Positions 32,067 through 43,790 are shown, counted from the first letter of the stretch. The stretch is 64,000 bases of DNA from Enoplolaimus lenunculus (GCA_030248215.1 JASANG010003582.1:124001-188000), one strand, 5' to 3'. Notes: generated from the letters alone by a model not told the origin. A program made the numbers and translations.

Positions 32067-33540
32067 ACGTAATGCGCAAACTGTACAAAAAATGTCCGGC
32101 ACTGCAATAAACTATAAAAGTAACTTATTTAAGATAACTTAAATTAATATTGAAATGTAATTACATTTATTAATTAAAATATAATGTAAATAAATTAATA
32201 GTACACTTATTTAAAATTAACCATTTGTAGTAATTTTTATACATTTCAACACTAAATAATATTTAAATAATTAACAACTAAATTAACTTAACAATAAACT
32301 ATTTTTAAGTAATTTTATAGTTTGAACAATTTTTTAATAATTCTATAATTTTTGATTTATAATTAACTTTTAATTAACAATTTTTGTGTAATATTTTATA
32401 TTGTTATTAACAATTTTTTGAAAATTTTGTGGTTTTTGTTTTCAAATAACACTAGAAATAACAAAGTAACAACATAAATAATAATAATAATGATAATAAA
32501 TTAATTTTAATTAGTAATACTTAAATAATTATTAAGAATAACAATTAAAAATTAATATAATATATAACAATAATTAAAATTAGATTAATGCTTGCAAAAA
32601 CCCAAATAGCGGTCCCTATTCGGAACCTAATTAGTGTTATTTTATTCTTTCTAGAAAACGAATATATAATAACATTTTATTAATATTAAATTTGCACTGC
32701 AGTTTATTATATCGTAGTATATTTTTCCTAAAGTTAATTTTAAGAAATTTTTTACTATATCCTCTATTAATTAACGTAAACCATAGTAAAGCTAACTGGT
32801 TTATAGCTAGTTCTGAGTCAGAACATATATTAAATATTCTAATAATTTGACTACCTAAATTACCTAAATATTTATATCGATAAGTTACTTGTGAAATGAG
32901 GAAAATTTACACTTTAAATGAGAAATCCTTCGTTTTTCATACAAATCAATGTTAGCTTTATTGTCATTTATATTAACTGCTAAATCTAAAACATTCGCAT
33001 TGGCATTCTTAATATTAATTTTTTAATGAATCTGAATAAGAAAGATATCACTCAAACAATGAATCATTCTTAATAACAGTTATATCATCAATATATTTAT
33101 AAATGAAACTAAATTTATTTCTTAGTTTATAATCTAAATTATTAACAAATTTATATTCAATGTATCACTAAATGTTACCTTCGGACATTTAAGTTTGTTA
33201 AAGCTAACCGAATTACTCAATGGCCATAATTTCATAATATTTTTATCCTTAAATAATTTCCTAAAATTTATCCTATCAAACAAATAATTATCAAAACGAA
33301 TATAAAAGCACTCATGTTTCTTATTTAGTTTTATTGTATTTATAATCAATTAAATCCAATAAAATATCCATTAAATTAAATCGATTATCTAAACTAAAGG
33401 TATTATTGTTAATAGCAAAAATAAATATATAAATTACTTTTATTTAAATGTATAATTGTATTAAATAAATATTTCTTTGCATATATAATATCATATTGTA
33501 AATAATTGTTCAATTGGAATAACCACTTATCTAAACTAAA
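32067..33540. other. Extremely AT-rich island
   Basis: Composition shifts abruptly to mostly A and T (for example ATTAATTAAAATATAATGTAAATAAATTAATAG), then returns to normal beside the inverted E2F-like array. It contains decayed reverse-transcriptase traces on the minus strand. Coding drift of an old insert or an AT-biased element are both possible. Confidence 0.7.
32840..33350 (-). pseudogene. Decayed reverse-transcriptase fragment (fossil)
   Basis: The minus strand near 33106-33062 reads FIYKYIDDITVIKN, where YIDD matches the YxDD catalytic box of reverse transcriptases. Near 33009-32925 it reads ANVLDLAVNIN and then DLYEKRR, resembling the LDL...LYDKR block that follows YVDD in a family of retroelement polymerases of invertebrates. 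An upstream frame (33349-33134) has PLSNSVSFNK and CPKVTFSDTLN. It is heavily broken; the family is uncertain. Confidence 0.4.
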
Positions 33541-33569
33541 AATTATTTTTTATATTTTGTTGGTTTCCA

Positions 33570-33770
33570 ATTACCTCTTTTTCTATTGTCAAAATTTGAA
33601 TTTTCCCGGCTAAATTTGAATTTACCGCGAAAACTTGAATTTTCCCACCAAAATTTGAATTTGCCTCTAAAATTTGAATTTTCCCGCCAAAATTTGAAGT
33701 TTTCCGCCAAAATTTGAATTTCCCGCCAAAATTGAATTTTTCCGTCAAAATTAGAATTTCCCCGCTAAGG
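33570..33770. repeat. E2F-like minisatellite array, inverted
   Basis: Units of AAATTTGAATTTTCCCGCCA at 16-20 bp spacing, opposite in orientation to 31675-31865. Together they form part of the long inverted ends. Confidence 0.75.
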
Positions 33771-34292
33771 CGTCCCTAATGTGTCTGTCATATAAAAATA
33801 TTGTCCACTACACAGTTTTTCAAACATTTCAATGTCCTAGACAGTGTCTCTGCAAAACCGTCTTGCCCGGATAGAGTTTCCGTGATACTCTATGATGTCC
33901 ACGAATGTCGGTGATATTATTGGAAAATGAAGGGTTTTGATAAAACATAAGCCGGACAAGCTATTGAATTTCTTTTGGGAGGGGACATTTCGTGTGCCAA
34001 ATGAACGTATGGTAACGTGTGAGTGACATTATAAGTACATTGAGCAGGCAAGCGCCGCATTTGAGTGTTCCTTATCCCAGTTTACGAGGCCCATGCATTT
34101 TATATCACAAATTATCCAATTTATTTTGGGAATCCGGAGGGTACCGGATGACCTGGTCACCGCAAGTGATCAGGACAGCCTGACATCCGCATTGCTAACT
34201 GCGTCGCAAATTAAACTTCTCAATAAGACAGAAAAACATTAATTGATACTGTCTATACTCATGACCCTGGAATATTTTTTCATTTTGTAAAA

Positions 34293-34946
34293 GTGTACCC
34301 TGTTTTAACTGATATCAGAAATACGCGTTTTGGGTTAGTGTTAGAAATACCTCAGACAAAAATTATTAACGTATTGCCACTAATGAAGGTTGTCAATGTG
34401 TGGTTTAATTTGCGCGCGCAGTCGGCATTGTTAAGGTTGGCCCTTTCCAGCTATGTGACTTACGATCGAATTTTAAGTACTGGTTTTTACCATGAAGTGA
34501 AACATAAGGATTGCGATAAGCGGACTGGATTGTGGTTTTGTGTCTTAGAGGCATTACCAACCAACGCTGCTGACAGTTGCTTCAGGTGTTTAAATGACCG
34601 CGTCGTGAATAATCCGACATGTGTGTTTGGGAAGACACTGGCAGAATCCAGCAGAAACCGGAAAACAACCACCGAAATTTTAAATTTTGTGTTAAGATTT
34701 GATACTAAAATCACGACTCGCTTCTTAGTACACATTGGCGGATTCAATAAGAATAAATATAGCTTTGATTTGGGAATAAAAAGACGTTTGTTTACTTGTC
34801 TCGGTCGTGAACATTTTTCACTATTATATATCCCGGTCCTTGTCAGGCAGAAATCTCTGCGTCCGAAATTCAGAAAAATTTCGCACAAAATTCCCGGAAT
34901 GAGAAGAAAGTACGTAGACAAATTTACAAGTTTTAGAATAACATAG
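34293..34946 (+). CDS. Uncharacterised 217-codon open frame, doubtful
   Basis: Starts MYPVLTDIRNTRFGLVLEIP. No domain, signal peptide or repeat recognised. It is longer than expected by chance for this base composition. However, its 3' half belongs to a repeated block also present at 48900-49200, where this frame is not kept, and a 144-codon antisense frame (34921-34487) overlaps it. The antisense frame shares KK.VILVSNLNT with the 48867-49094 copy. Either could be a fossil. Confidence 0.2.
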   Translation: MYPVLTDIRNTRFGLVLEIPQTKIINVLPLMKVVNVWFNLRAQSALLRLALSSYVTYDRILSTGFYHEVKHKDCDKRTGLWFCVLEALPTNAADSCFRCLNDRVVNNPTCVFGKTLAESSRNRKTTTEILNFVLRFDTKITTRFLVHIGGFNKNKYSFDLGIKRRLFTCLGREHFSLLYIPVLVRQKSLRPKFRKISHKIPGMRRKYVDKFTSFRIT

Positions 34947-35569
34947 TTACTGGAATGTAGGAAGATGAAATAACGGTTTAGTTTCGAATTTAGAGTCTGA
35001 ATTAGGATTCTTAGACACGTTTTTCAAAGTTTTTCCGCGTCTTTTAATTAAGAACAGTTTATATATAAGAATCCTGAAAGCAAAACAGAGACATCACGGG
35101 GGTATAGGATTTGGGGACCGGGAAGCCGGCATCTTTTTAATTCAGACAGTAACATGATCAACTCAACAGTTCCGTTCAGAATTTATCGAGCAAAAAGCAA
35201 GCATCTTCGTTTATTAATATCTAAAAAGTTTTTATTTTAAATTCAACAAAAATTTAAAAAGCACTATAGACAACGTTTACCCCTTATGTACTGCACGCAA
35301 AATTGTCTGTTAAACCAGATCCAGCAAGTTTAATTTCTTTAGGTGGTTCTTGAAATGATTTATTTAAACTAGCTAGGCATACGTTTACGTTGGAACTGAT
35401 GTCTATTAACCTGAGGTCTTTGATTAATGAGCTACAAAATCTTCATTAGCGAGCAGTCTATATATTCATCATTGCTTAATTAACGACTAAATACGTATGT
35501 AATAAGAAAATAAAAATATTTGCCACGCTTAGAATAACTATTACATATGACCAAATTTAGACTAATAAA

Positions 35570-36350
35570 TTAACCTAAATTCAAATTATTTGACTCTATG
35601 TTTATAAATTTGTCTATACAAGGTATCATGCAATTCATTTGTGTTAGTGAAATCATTTCTTCCGACGTGCTAATGCCACATTCAATTCTCTTCTGCTCCG
35701 GATCTGGACATTTGTCGGCTAAAAATATACAAGAACGTTAAAAAGATAACTGTATGCAGTTCCCCTATTATCAAATATATGTAGCACCTAATATCCGTAG
35801 TGACCTTGTTGGAGACAGATTTGAGATACAGGCCAATTGCTGCACCAATTAAAGTTATTGTCCTTTCAATTGCGTGTAAAACAAATTCGCATGGGATCTT
35901 ATGCCATTTTTATTTTTACACTGACATGCCAGTGGAAGATATGTTTTGCGCGGAACAACTGTAAAACAAAATTTGAATTATTTCATCAGTTTGCGTGTGA
36001 TAACCTGTAAACAATTATGAATGGTTAAACATTTTGAAAAAACAGTTTATTAATTTTTCAAATTAGAAACTGAGTGAATCCATAAAAGCTGTAGAATGTA
36101 CACAGAAGTTTCGTAAAATGCAAAATAAAATGTTTTGTTTTTAGATATTATAATCCGACAGGTTTTGAAAATGTTGAGTTGCATAGCCTGAATTTAAAGA
36201 ATTGCAACCACAAACCCAAATATGGCACAATTGAAAATTGTTACATAAATGTACACAAGTTACTGAGATGAATTTTTTACCGAGCATAGCATTCTTTATC
36301 ACCAATACAAGCACTATCAGCATAGCCAACATAACACGTTTGTTACACAT
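35570..36350 (-). CDS. Small secreted Cys-rich peptide, two exons (paralogue 1)
   Basis: Exon 1 is 36350-36281 and exon 2 is 35718-35570. The 562-bp intron starts GTAAAAA and ends TTTTTAG, splitting an Ala codon. The product is 72 residues. Residues 1-24 are a signal peptide (MCNKRVMLAMLIVLVLV then IKNAMLA). The mature part begins DKCPDPEQKRIECG and has four cysteines (27, 37, 53, 57) ending in CMIPCIDKF plus a polar tail. The paralogue at 50120-51482 keeps both splice sites, the intron phase and all cysteines, which supports a real gene. The CPx4-6ECG...CxxPC spacing faintly recalls the start of trypsin-inhibitor-like domains but is too short for one. Function unknown; secretion is the firm prediction. 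Confidence 0.72.
35719..36280 (-). other. Intron of Cys-rich peptide paralogue 1
   Basis: 562 bp with GT at 36280-36279 and AG at 35720-35719. It aligns with the intron of paralogue 2, which is longer because of a MITE insertion. The 69-codon frame that reads through exon 1 into this intron (36350-36141) is not the real product. Confidence 0.65.
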
Positions 36351-36599
36351 GGTGGATTCAATTACAAATAACTGTTACATGTTCAGTTAACCTCTTGTTA
36401 TGTGCAGTAGACTATGAGCCCCTTTAGCGGAACCTGTATACGCAAATTTATAAGCAATACGTTGTTGGTCAACCATATATAAGGTAAACAGACAACATCT
36501 GAGTATCATTCCACACTGATGCACAAACCCCTGCTCTCGTATGAACTAAACATACGTGTATGTTAGTGTCACATGTTATCGTAGGACATAATAGTGAAT

Positions 36600-39500
36600 A
36601 TCACACACACAGTTTATTGTACAAGTAAGTATATTACAACACAGTGTAAAATAAAATACAAAAATACAATAGACAATAAAGCCAGTAAGGGAGTGAAACT
36701 GCCTCTTACAACTGGCAAAATAAAAGGAAAATAAACACGATAATCAGTAACAAAATTCAAAGATTGCGATCAAATTGTAGAAAATTATTTAGATCAACTT
36801 TAATTAGCAGTTTTCTAAACATTTTTGAGGTTTGCGCTCTTATTAAAGGTTTGTTATCTACTTGCTCAGGAAGTTGATTCCAAACTTTGATAACCCTATA
36901 ACGAAAGCTGTGCTTTATATAGTTTGTTTGGAATTTCGGGTACAATAGCTTCCTTGAATGACCTCTAGTATTGATAACGTCTGATAATGTAAAAAAGTGA
37001 TTGCATGCATCAACTTCGCCATTGATACATTTAAACATCATCGTAAGATCGTTATGTAATCGCCTAAGTTCTAATGGCTCAAGGTTCAGTTGAGCAAGCC
37101 GTAATTTATACGAACAATCAGCTATTTTAAACGAGTAAAAAGACGTCGAGTAAAATAACGCTGTACCTTTTCAATAGTATCTATATTCGTGAGATAACAA
37201 GGAGACCAAACAGGTGATGCATACTCCAGTAAAGGTCTAACATAAACTGTATACGCTTTAAGAAGTATATTCTTATTGTTCGTCAGGAAACATCGGAAAA
37301 GGATATTTATCGTTTTATAAGCTTTAGCCGTGATGGTGTTTATATGCACCGTACTTTTTAAATCGTGATTAACATAAATCCCGAGATCCTTACATTGAGT
37401 AACGGTGGGTAACCCTATATCAGCAACACCATATTGAAAACAGGGGTTATGCATTCCGAGATGTAAAACGTTACACTTTGGCAGCGATATAGAAAGTTGC
37501 CACTTAGCAGCCCACAGACTAATTTTTCTAGTGACTGTTGTAAAAATTCTCTACTATGTTGCGCATTGCTAGGACATACATTAACATAGAGTTTGACATC
37601 GTCGGCAAATATTTTAACAGAAACATCACATAAATCGCATATCAAGTCATTAATAAACATCAAAAATAAAACAGGACCAAGTACACTTCCTTGGGCAACA
37701 CCGGAAGTTTGGGGATAATAATCAGAAACTTCATCATTTATCTTAACTCTAAATTTTCGATTCGAAAAATATGCTTTAATCCATAGTGCTAAGTGTCCTA
37801 TTATTCCGAAGCTAGACAATTTCTTGATCAATTTTGGATGTGAAACAGTGTCAAACGCTTTTGCAAAATCGATATAAACTACATCTATAGAGTTACCCGT
37901 ATCTAGTGAGAGCGCCCATTCCTGGACACACTCTAGTAATTGTGTGCACGTAGAGCGTTTAGAGATAAAACCATGTTGATGTATAGATAACAGATTGTTG
38001 TCTGTCAAGTGTTTGGCTATAGCATTCTTAATAATCATTTCCATAACTTTTGAGCAGTTAGACAAAAGTGAAACGGGTCTGTAATTTAGGGGATTCGCCG
38101 AACACCCTTTTTTGTAAATTGCTATTACGTCGGCACATTTCCAGTCGTCAGGTAAAACGCCAGTGATAAAAGACTGTTCAAAAATATGCGCTAAAGGAAC
38201 ACACAGTTCATTTTTAAGTTCGCGAAGGAAAAACTGTGAGAACCCATCAGGTGAATGACTGTTTTTATTTTTTAGTTTTTTCAAAGAATCTAAGACCACG
38301 GATGGAGTGAACGAAATCCACGATAAACAATTTAACCCAGAGTACGGTGAACAATAGGGAATCAAACCGTCATCATGAATAAAAACATTGCAAAAAACAT
38401 TAGCAAATACACTGGCTCTTTCTTTATCATCAGTAATAATATCACCTATAGTATTTTTTAAACCTGAAATACCACCTCGAGCGAAGCATCGATTATTAAC
38501 ATACTTAAATAGTTTTTTTGGATCGCCTGCATTAAGTATTTTGTGTTCACGATTTTTGTTGAAACATAGTAACGCTTTAGAACATTTTGTTTTAAGTTTT
38601 CTGTAACTTTCGTAATTGCAGGTCTTTTTAGCAAGTTTCCAAGCTTTATGTTTTTCCGATAATAACTTTTTGAGATATAAAGGATATTTTTGCTTTTTAG
38701 AAACTGTATATTTTTTGGGAACGTACATGTCACAACAAATATTAAGAACACACCGTAAATAATCCCATTTATCTTTTACTGTAAAAAGGCTAATGAAACA
38801 AGTATCCCAGGGGATTCTACTAAGATATGCGCGAATGGACAGAAAGTTTGCTTTTGTAAAATCGTATTTGGAAGGCCCACGCTTCTGCACGTCAAGTTTG
38901 CCTGTCAACCTGAAATCGATCGATACGTGATCCGAAGAAACAAAATGGTCACCACATTCGACAACGGGTATATTCAACGGTGACGTGGTAAAAACTAGAT
39001 CTAACAAATTGTCACCTCGTGTTGGAAAGTCAACTAATTGTGTTAACCCACATTCTTGGATTCCCTCGAAAAAATTAGAAATCTCAGTATTGTTCGGACA
39101 AAAATTATTTGACCAATCTATCTCAGGATAATTAAAATCACCAAATAATGAGACGGGCCAAGAAACGTCACATACATGCTTCATATTTTTTATAAGTTCG
39201 GCAGAGTACAATATACTCGAGCTAGGTGGACGGTAGATACACACAACTCGATGTTTTGATGGTATTAATAGATCAACAGATAATAATTCAACGTCACAAT
39301 TTAACATTGTATACTCGGTAACAACATTTTTAATTTTTTTAGATATAAACAGAGCAATACCACCACCTCTCCTACCAGCGCGATCTTTTCTCACAACATT
39401 GAAGCTTGCAGTTACTATCAGCGAGTCGGGTATCTCATTATTAAGCCACGTCTCCGTAATGGCAACAATATCTAACTGTTCAGTTTCAAGTCGAGCTTCT

Positions 39501-40553
39501 AGGTCAGGCAATTTATTACTTAAACTACGAGCATTGAAATATTTTCCTTTAATTACATGTTTAACGCTGTTTAGATTCAATTTCACTCCCCTTCTTAGTT
39601 TACCTGAACAGTCACATTGTTGTCATTGTTGGAGATAGTATAATCAACCTTGTGGCGGTGACCGCGCACAAGCTTACCATCATTGTTGCGATCGCATTGT
39701 TTGAAAACAACTAGTTCTTCATTTATGACGACGAAATGTTCATTTTTGTCGGGTGATTGTTCTGCTAGTTCATTCAGTTCTCTGGCTTTCGCTCTAAGAG
39801 CCGCTGCAATTTTACGTTCGCTCAATGGCATTGAACGCCGAATAAAAATGTTTTTGAATTGCGAATTGTTTTTAACTTGGCGCCTGTTGAAGGATCGATT
39901 TGGCGACGCTCGATGACGGTAATTGCACTTTCAGTAATCGTGGATACGTGCGAGAGTTAGTTGCAGCATTTTTTGATGTGCGGTTCGGTGGATCGAGAAG
40001 ACCCATTCGAAATACCTGGCATATTGTAGCAGACGGGTCGAGGGATTTGACTAGTTGTGAGGCATCATTGAGGTCGTCGCCGTTTTCTGGAAGACCGGCG
40101 AGTACGATAGCGCGGCGATGGTTGTCGTCGTCGCTTGATGGTGCGGCTTGAACTACACGCCCGGGTGGTCCGGCATTTCGACGGGCAGCATCTGCGTAGT
40201 TACATGGACCTGCAGCATCGTCAGATGTGGTCGAAATCGTAGTTGCAGCCACCACGGCGTCGTTTGTTGCGGTCGAGATTTTGTCAACAGCGGTTTCCAC
40301 AGCTGTGGTGATCGCCGTAGTCACATCGCGTTGCAGCGAATCTAATCGTTGCTCGAGGCGGTCGATGCGGTCGACGGTAGACGATCCCGACAGATTCTCT
40401 GCCCGCATTCGTTCAGCAATTTTTTCGCAACGAGAGCAGACGATGAGCAGTCGATTGTATGCTGCTATCGCGGGGACTAGCTTCATGTCTGTGGGCTTAA
40501 GGGCACATGAGTAGTGAACCCAAAATCCGCAGAGCCCGCACTCAAAACAGTCG
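36600..40553 (-). mobile_element. CR1-type LINE, nearly full length, 5' edge slightly truncated
   Basis: Order on the minus strand: ORF1 (zinc finger, coiled coil, RRM-like), ORF2 (endonuclease, reverse transcriptase), short 3' UTR with AATAAA in GTACAATAAACTG, and a GTGTGTGTGATATTC tail. Boundaries come from comparison with the LINE-free paralogous site near 51870-51885. Short flanking similarity (GAATAT versus GCATAT) may be a target duplication. It carries a few frameshifts and is otherwise well preserved, so it is fairly recent but dead. Confidence 0.85.
36757..39586 (-). pseudogene. LINE ORF2: endonuclease-reverse transcriptase, frameshifted
   Basis: Frame 1 (39586 to about 37525) holds an apurinic-type endonuclease: ITETWLNN, RRGGGIALFI, IYRPPSS, GDFNYPEIDW (about residue 142) and SSDHVSI (about 218). 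A reverse transcriptase follows: YRPVSLLSN, QHGFISKRSTC, VVYIDFAKAFDTVSH (about 569), GVAQGSVLGPVLF and FADDVKLY (about 660). A one-base shift near a short A run at about 37522-37527 moves the thumb region (PKCNVLHLGMHNP) into the frame ending at 37122. A second shift near 37120-37150 leads into the last frame (37041-36757), which ends KLLIKVDLNNFLQFDRNL. The domain set and C-terminal NQLP block fit CR1-type elements. ORF2 begins 8 bases after the ORF1 stop. Confidence 0.88.
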
Positions 40554-40642
40554 CATATTTCAAATTTAGTGCAAGTAATATGACATTCCGCAGACAGCCA
40601 TAAAACATCGTATGACTCTCCGCGGACAATGATGACTGTCAC
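39595..40642 (-). pseudogene. LINE ORF1: zinc-finger/RRM nucleic-acid-binding protein, frameshifted
   Basis: The N-terminal part (to about 40553) is read from flanking DNA; true LINE sequence starts at about CDCFECGLCGFWVHYSC. That is the second half of a PHD-like finger, so the first Cys pair is missing through 5' truncation. A C-x-x-C (VCSRC), a coiled coil (DRIDRLEQRLDSLQRD) and an RRM-like core (RAIVLAGLPE ... LLKVQLPSSSVAKSIL) follow, with the frame closing at 39872. The conserved continuation FKNIFIRRSMPLSERK lies in another frame ending at 39595, a one-base shift at an A run near 39869-39873. In CR1 elements ORF1p binds the element RNA. Confidence 0.75.
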
Positions 40643-40724
40643 ATACCCTTTGTTGAACTACCAGAAAGCGTCAAATTGAATTCTTCTGAACTACTCAAAA
40701 CGATGATTAAGAGTTGAATTTCTT

Positions 40725-41135
40725 GGTAAAATTTGAATTTCCCTCCAAAATATAAAATTTTGAGTTAATACTTGAATTTCCCACGAAGATTTTAATTTAC
40801 CTTTAAAATTTTAATTTTCTGGCCAAAATCAAAATTTGTTGTACCAAAATTTTATTTATCATCAATGTTTAAATTTAACACCAAGGTTCGAATTTTTCCG
40901 CCGAAATTTGAGTTATTTTAGCCATAAATTTTCTGCTGAAACTTGGATTTCCCGCCAAAACGTTCATTTCCTTCCAAAATTTGAATTTTGCCGCCAAAGT
41001 CTAAGTTTTCGCTACAAAATTTAAAATGTCATCAAGGTTTGAATTTTCCCGCCAAAATTAGAATTTCGCCGCTGATTAAAATTTAAAGTAATGTGCCACC
41101 AAAATTTGAGTTTTCCGCCAAAATTAAAGTTCTAT
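40725..41135. repeat. E2F-like minisatellite array
   Basis: Long degenerate run of AAATTTGAATTTCCCGCCA-like units, matching 52030-52455 in the sister block. Confidence 0.65.
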
Positions 41136-41404
41136 AACCAAAATACGCTGATATCATACACATATTACAGTTAACTTTTTTGTTTCTCAATATCATATAC
41201 GTTCGAAATGCACGGTAACAAAATATGTATGTAATATATGTGTAAATATGTTTAAAAACTGTATTTAGCGCCTAAAGTTAAGGCGACTCAATTAGTTTAA
41301 TTATTCAAACAACTAAAAGTCTGAATGCCCACAGATGAAATACTTACCATTTTTGTCTTGCGGTGACCCTATATTTGCCTATCCGGCAAATAACTTGTCT
41401 CCAC

Positions 41405-41790
41405 TGTGTTTTTGGTGGGAAAATTGAATTTTGCCGGAAAAATTAATTTTTTTGGTATAAAATTCAAATTTTGGTGGGATAAGTCAACTTTTGGTACTAT
41501 ATTTAACATTTAGTGGCAAAACACATATTTTTGCTGCAAAATTCAAATTTTGGCGCGAAATTCAAATCTTGACAGAAATTGAAATTTTGGCGCGAAATTC
41601 AAATTACAGCGGGAAAATTCAAATAATGACGGGAAAATTCAAATTTTGGTGGCAAATTCAAATTTTGGCGGGAAATTCAAATTACGGCGGGAAAATTCAA
41701 ATGATGACGGGAAAATTCAAATTTTGGCGGCGAAGTTCAAATTTTGCTAAGAAAATTCCAATTTTGGCGTAAATTTTTAATATAGCTCTT
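41405..41790. repeat. E2F-like minisatellite array, opposite orientation
   Basis: Regular units such as GGCGGGAAATTCAAATTTT, GGCGGGAAAATTCAAAT and GACGGGAAAATTCAAATTT at about 19-20 bp spacing. With 40725-41135 it forms an inverted pair. The 93-codon frame at 41491-41772 is a periodicity artefact. Confidence 0.75.
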
Positions 41791-42845
41791 ACTTTTGGTA
41801 TGCGGACATTTTTTCAAAGCGAAAACTATATGTGGACATTTCGCGGAAAACGAAAACTATGCATGGACACGGTAGCTAGCTAAAATTGTGTCCACTCAGA
41901 GTTACTGCGATAATCTATTGCGTCAACAGAAAAAATAAACAGGGCGGACAATTCGTGTGCTACCCAAACCAACGGTAACGTGGGAATGACATACGTAAGA
42001 CGTTATCAATGTCCTGACACACCACAGTCATGTATTTGACCAGAGTTCCTTCCGAAAGAGTCTGGACAATTAATACTAGTTAACTACACATATGAAACTG
42101 TGTCATGCCTTTAGGTAGGATTTGTATTTTGTTGCTGTTCGCAATGGTGTAGGTGGAACAATTATATGTCCGCGTGTGCCTTTTAACGTGAATGACCCAT
42201 GAATGTCTCAATTTATAAAAAACTATGTCAAAAACCAAATTTTACATCAAATTTTAGTATAAAAAATTAAAGTCGCAAACAGTTCCAATATAATTTAAAC
42301 CTGCACGAAAGTTTCAGATAAACGTCGAACTTACGTTTGCTGAAAAACTGCAAAACAGAAAAGCAGATGTGCGCAGTCAAAAGAACAAATTGTAAATTTT
42401 CTCAATTTCATCTGACGCTCTGGCCCAAATTATCTTCTTTAAGTAGGATGCTGCGAGTCCACGCTAAACTCTAAAATAACCGCAAATCAAATGTTTGCTC
42501 AGTTGCGAATAAAAATATTTTGCAATCTGTCGAGCAGTATATGTACTGTTAAATATACTGAATTTTGTGGCAAAATATTGAAACTGTATTTACAGCTGCG
42601 CCTAAAATATAAAATTCTATTGGAATAAACCAAGCTAATAAACGGAAATGTAAATATCAAGAACATGACCAAAAACTGCGTGGAATTAACCTTTGATTTT
42701 GAACTATTAAAAAAGCTTTCGTTCGGTATATGTTCCACAACAACTAACCAGTGGAGGAAATAATTGTAAATTATTACCATGTATTGTTATGTTTAATTGT
42801 GCTGGATTCTCTGCTTTAAGGCAAATCCTTACGTGGCTGCATTTC

Positions 42846-43790
42846 CTGTCCATACGTATCGAGCCTTTTTGCGAAGTGTGATTTGTCGGTTTTAAATCAA
42901 TCATGTTTGGATATTGTTACAACGCCCGGTTCTCACCACCTGGCACCTGAAGAATTTCAAAGTGGTCTACCTAAACAAAATAAACAAAGCCGAGTAGATG
43001 AGAAATCCGAAAATGAATCTTCATCTCCGGTCCGGATAACTTGTAATCCAGATACAAGAAACCCGGATATAATGAGAAACCAGAATAAAAAGGATTTTCT
43101 CTTGTCCCGTGCTTCCCAATATAATACAGTGCGTTTTGAGTGACAGTGTGATGTCGTAAAGTAGTCAAACAGGTCAGTCAAAAAAGTGAAGTTCAATGAC
43201 AAGTGCAATTGAGTCATTCGGTCAATTATCTGGAGAGCACTTCCGGTTTACCAAAGAAAAAGTAATTTTAACTTAATCGTTTTGAAAATCTATTTTTGTC
43301 TGTTTTTATATCTATAACTGAAACTGATGTTACATCCGTAAACAGTGTCATACGAAGTGTTCCTGCACTTCTGAACAAAATAGACAAACCCGGATATAAG
43401 AGAAATCCGGATATAAGAGACTTCTTCTCCGATGGAGACTACTCTCTTACATCCTGTACAAATTACACTGTCCTGCATAAGAGATTAAGCCAATGTCAGG
43501 TGACATTCACATTTTGTCTGCATGACCGCTATTCAGACCACATTTTATGTTGATGGCGAATGAACATGTACAAAACGTGTTCCGGGCTGCCCGAACATGA
43601 ACCACGCATAACGTAACCACCCATATATGCGGCGCCGTTTATGCAACTCGTTTTATCTACGCGACGCACATTTGCTTCAGCTCAACGTCTCACTCTTTCA
43701 AATCAAGTACGTATAGGTTTACAAACCCCATCCATTAAACCTTTCTCTAAATTTCTTAAAAAACTGTAGGGTCTCCATAATAAAAAACTC
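42846..43790 (+). repeat. Dispersed ~0.95-kb unit, copy
   Basis: Contains the CCCGGTTCTCACCACCTGGCACCTGAAGAATTTCAAAGTGG landmark split across 42926-42966 and ends CTGTAGGGTCTCCATAATAAAAAA. The 3' two thirds are nearly identical to 23370-23995. Confidence 0.7.

Larger units (their letters stand above)
31560..34060. mobile_element. Element with long inverted ends carrying E2F-like arrays
   Basis: The left side contains CACTCGGCACACAAAATCTC, then CAATAGCTTGTCCGGCTTATG and an array of GGCGGGAAATTCAAA. The right side (33570-34030) repeats these in inverted order and orientation (array of TTTGAATTTTCCCGCC, then CATAAGCCGGACAAGCTATTG and GTGTGCCAAATG). The ends enclose the AT-rich core. The left part is also present in copy B at 62740-63300, including a segment lost from the left end here but present at the right end. 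Confidence 0.5.

Noticed and set aside
36141-36350. 69-residue single-exon secreted protein
   Set aside because: The frame continues through a GT donor into the intron. The sister gene and matching acceptor show the real protein is spliced to 35718-35570.
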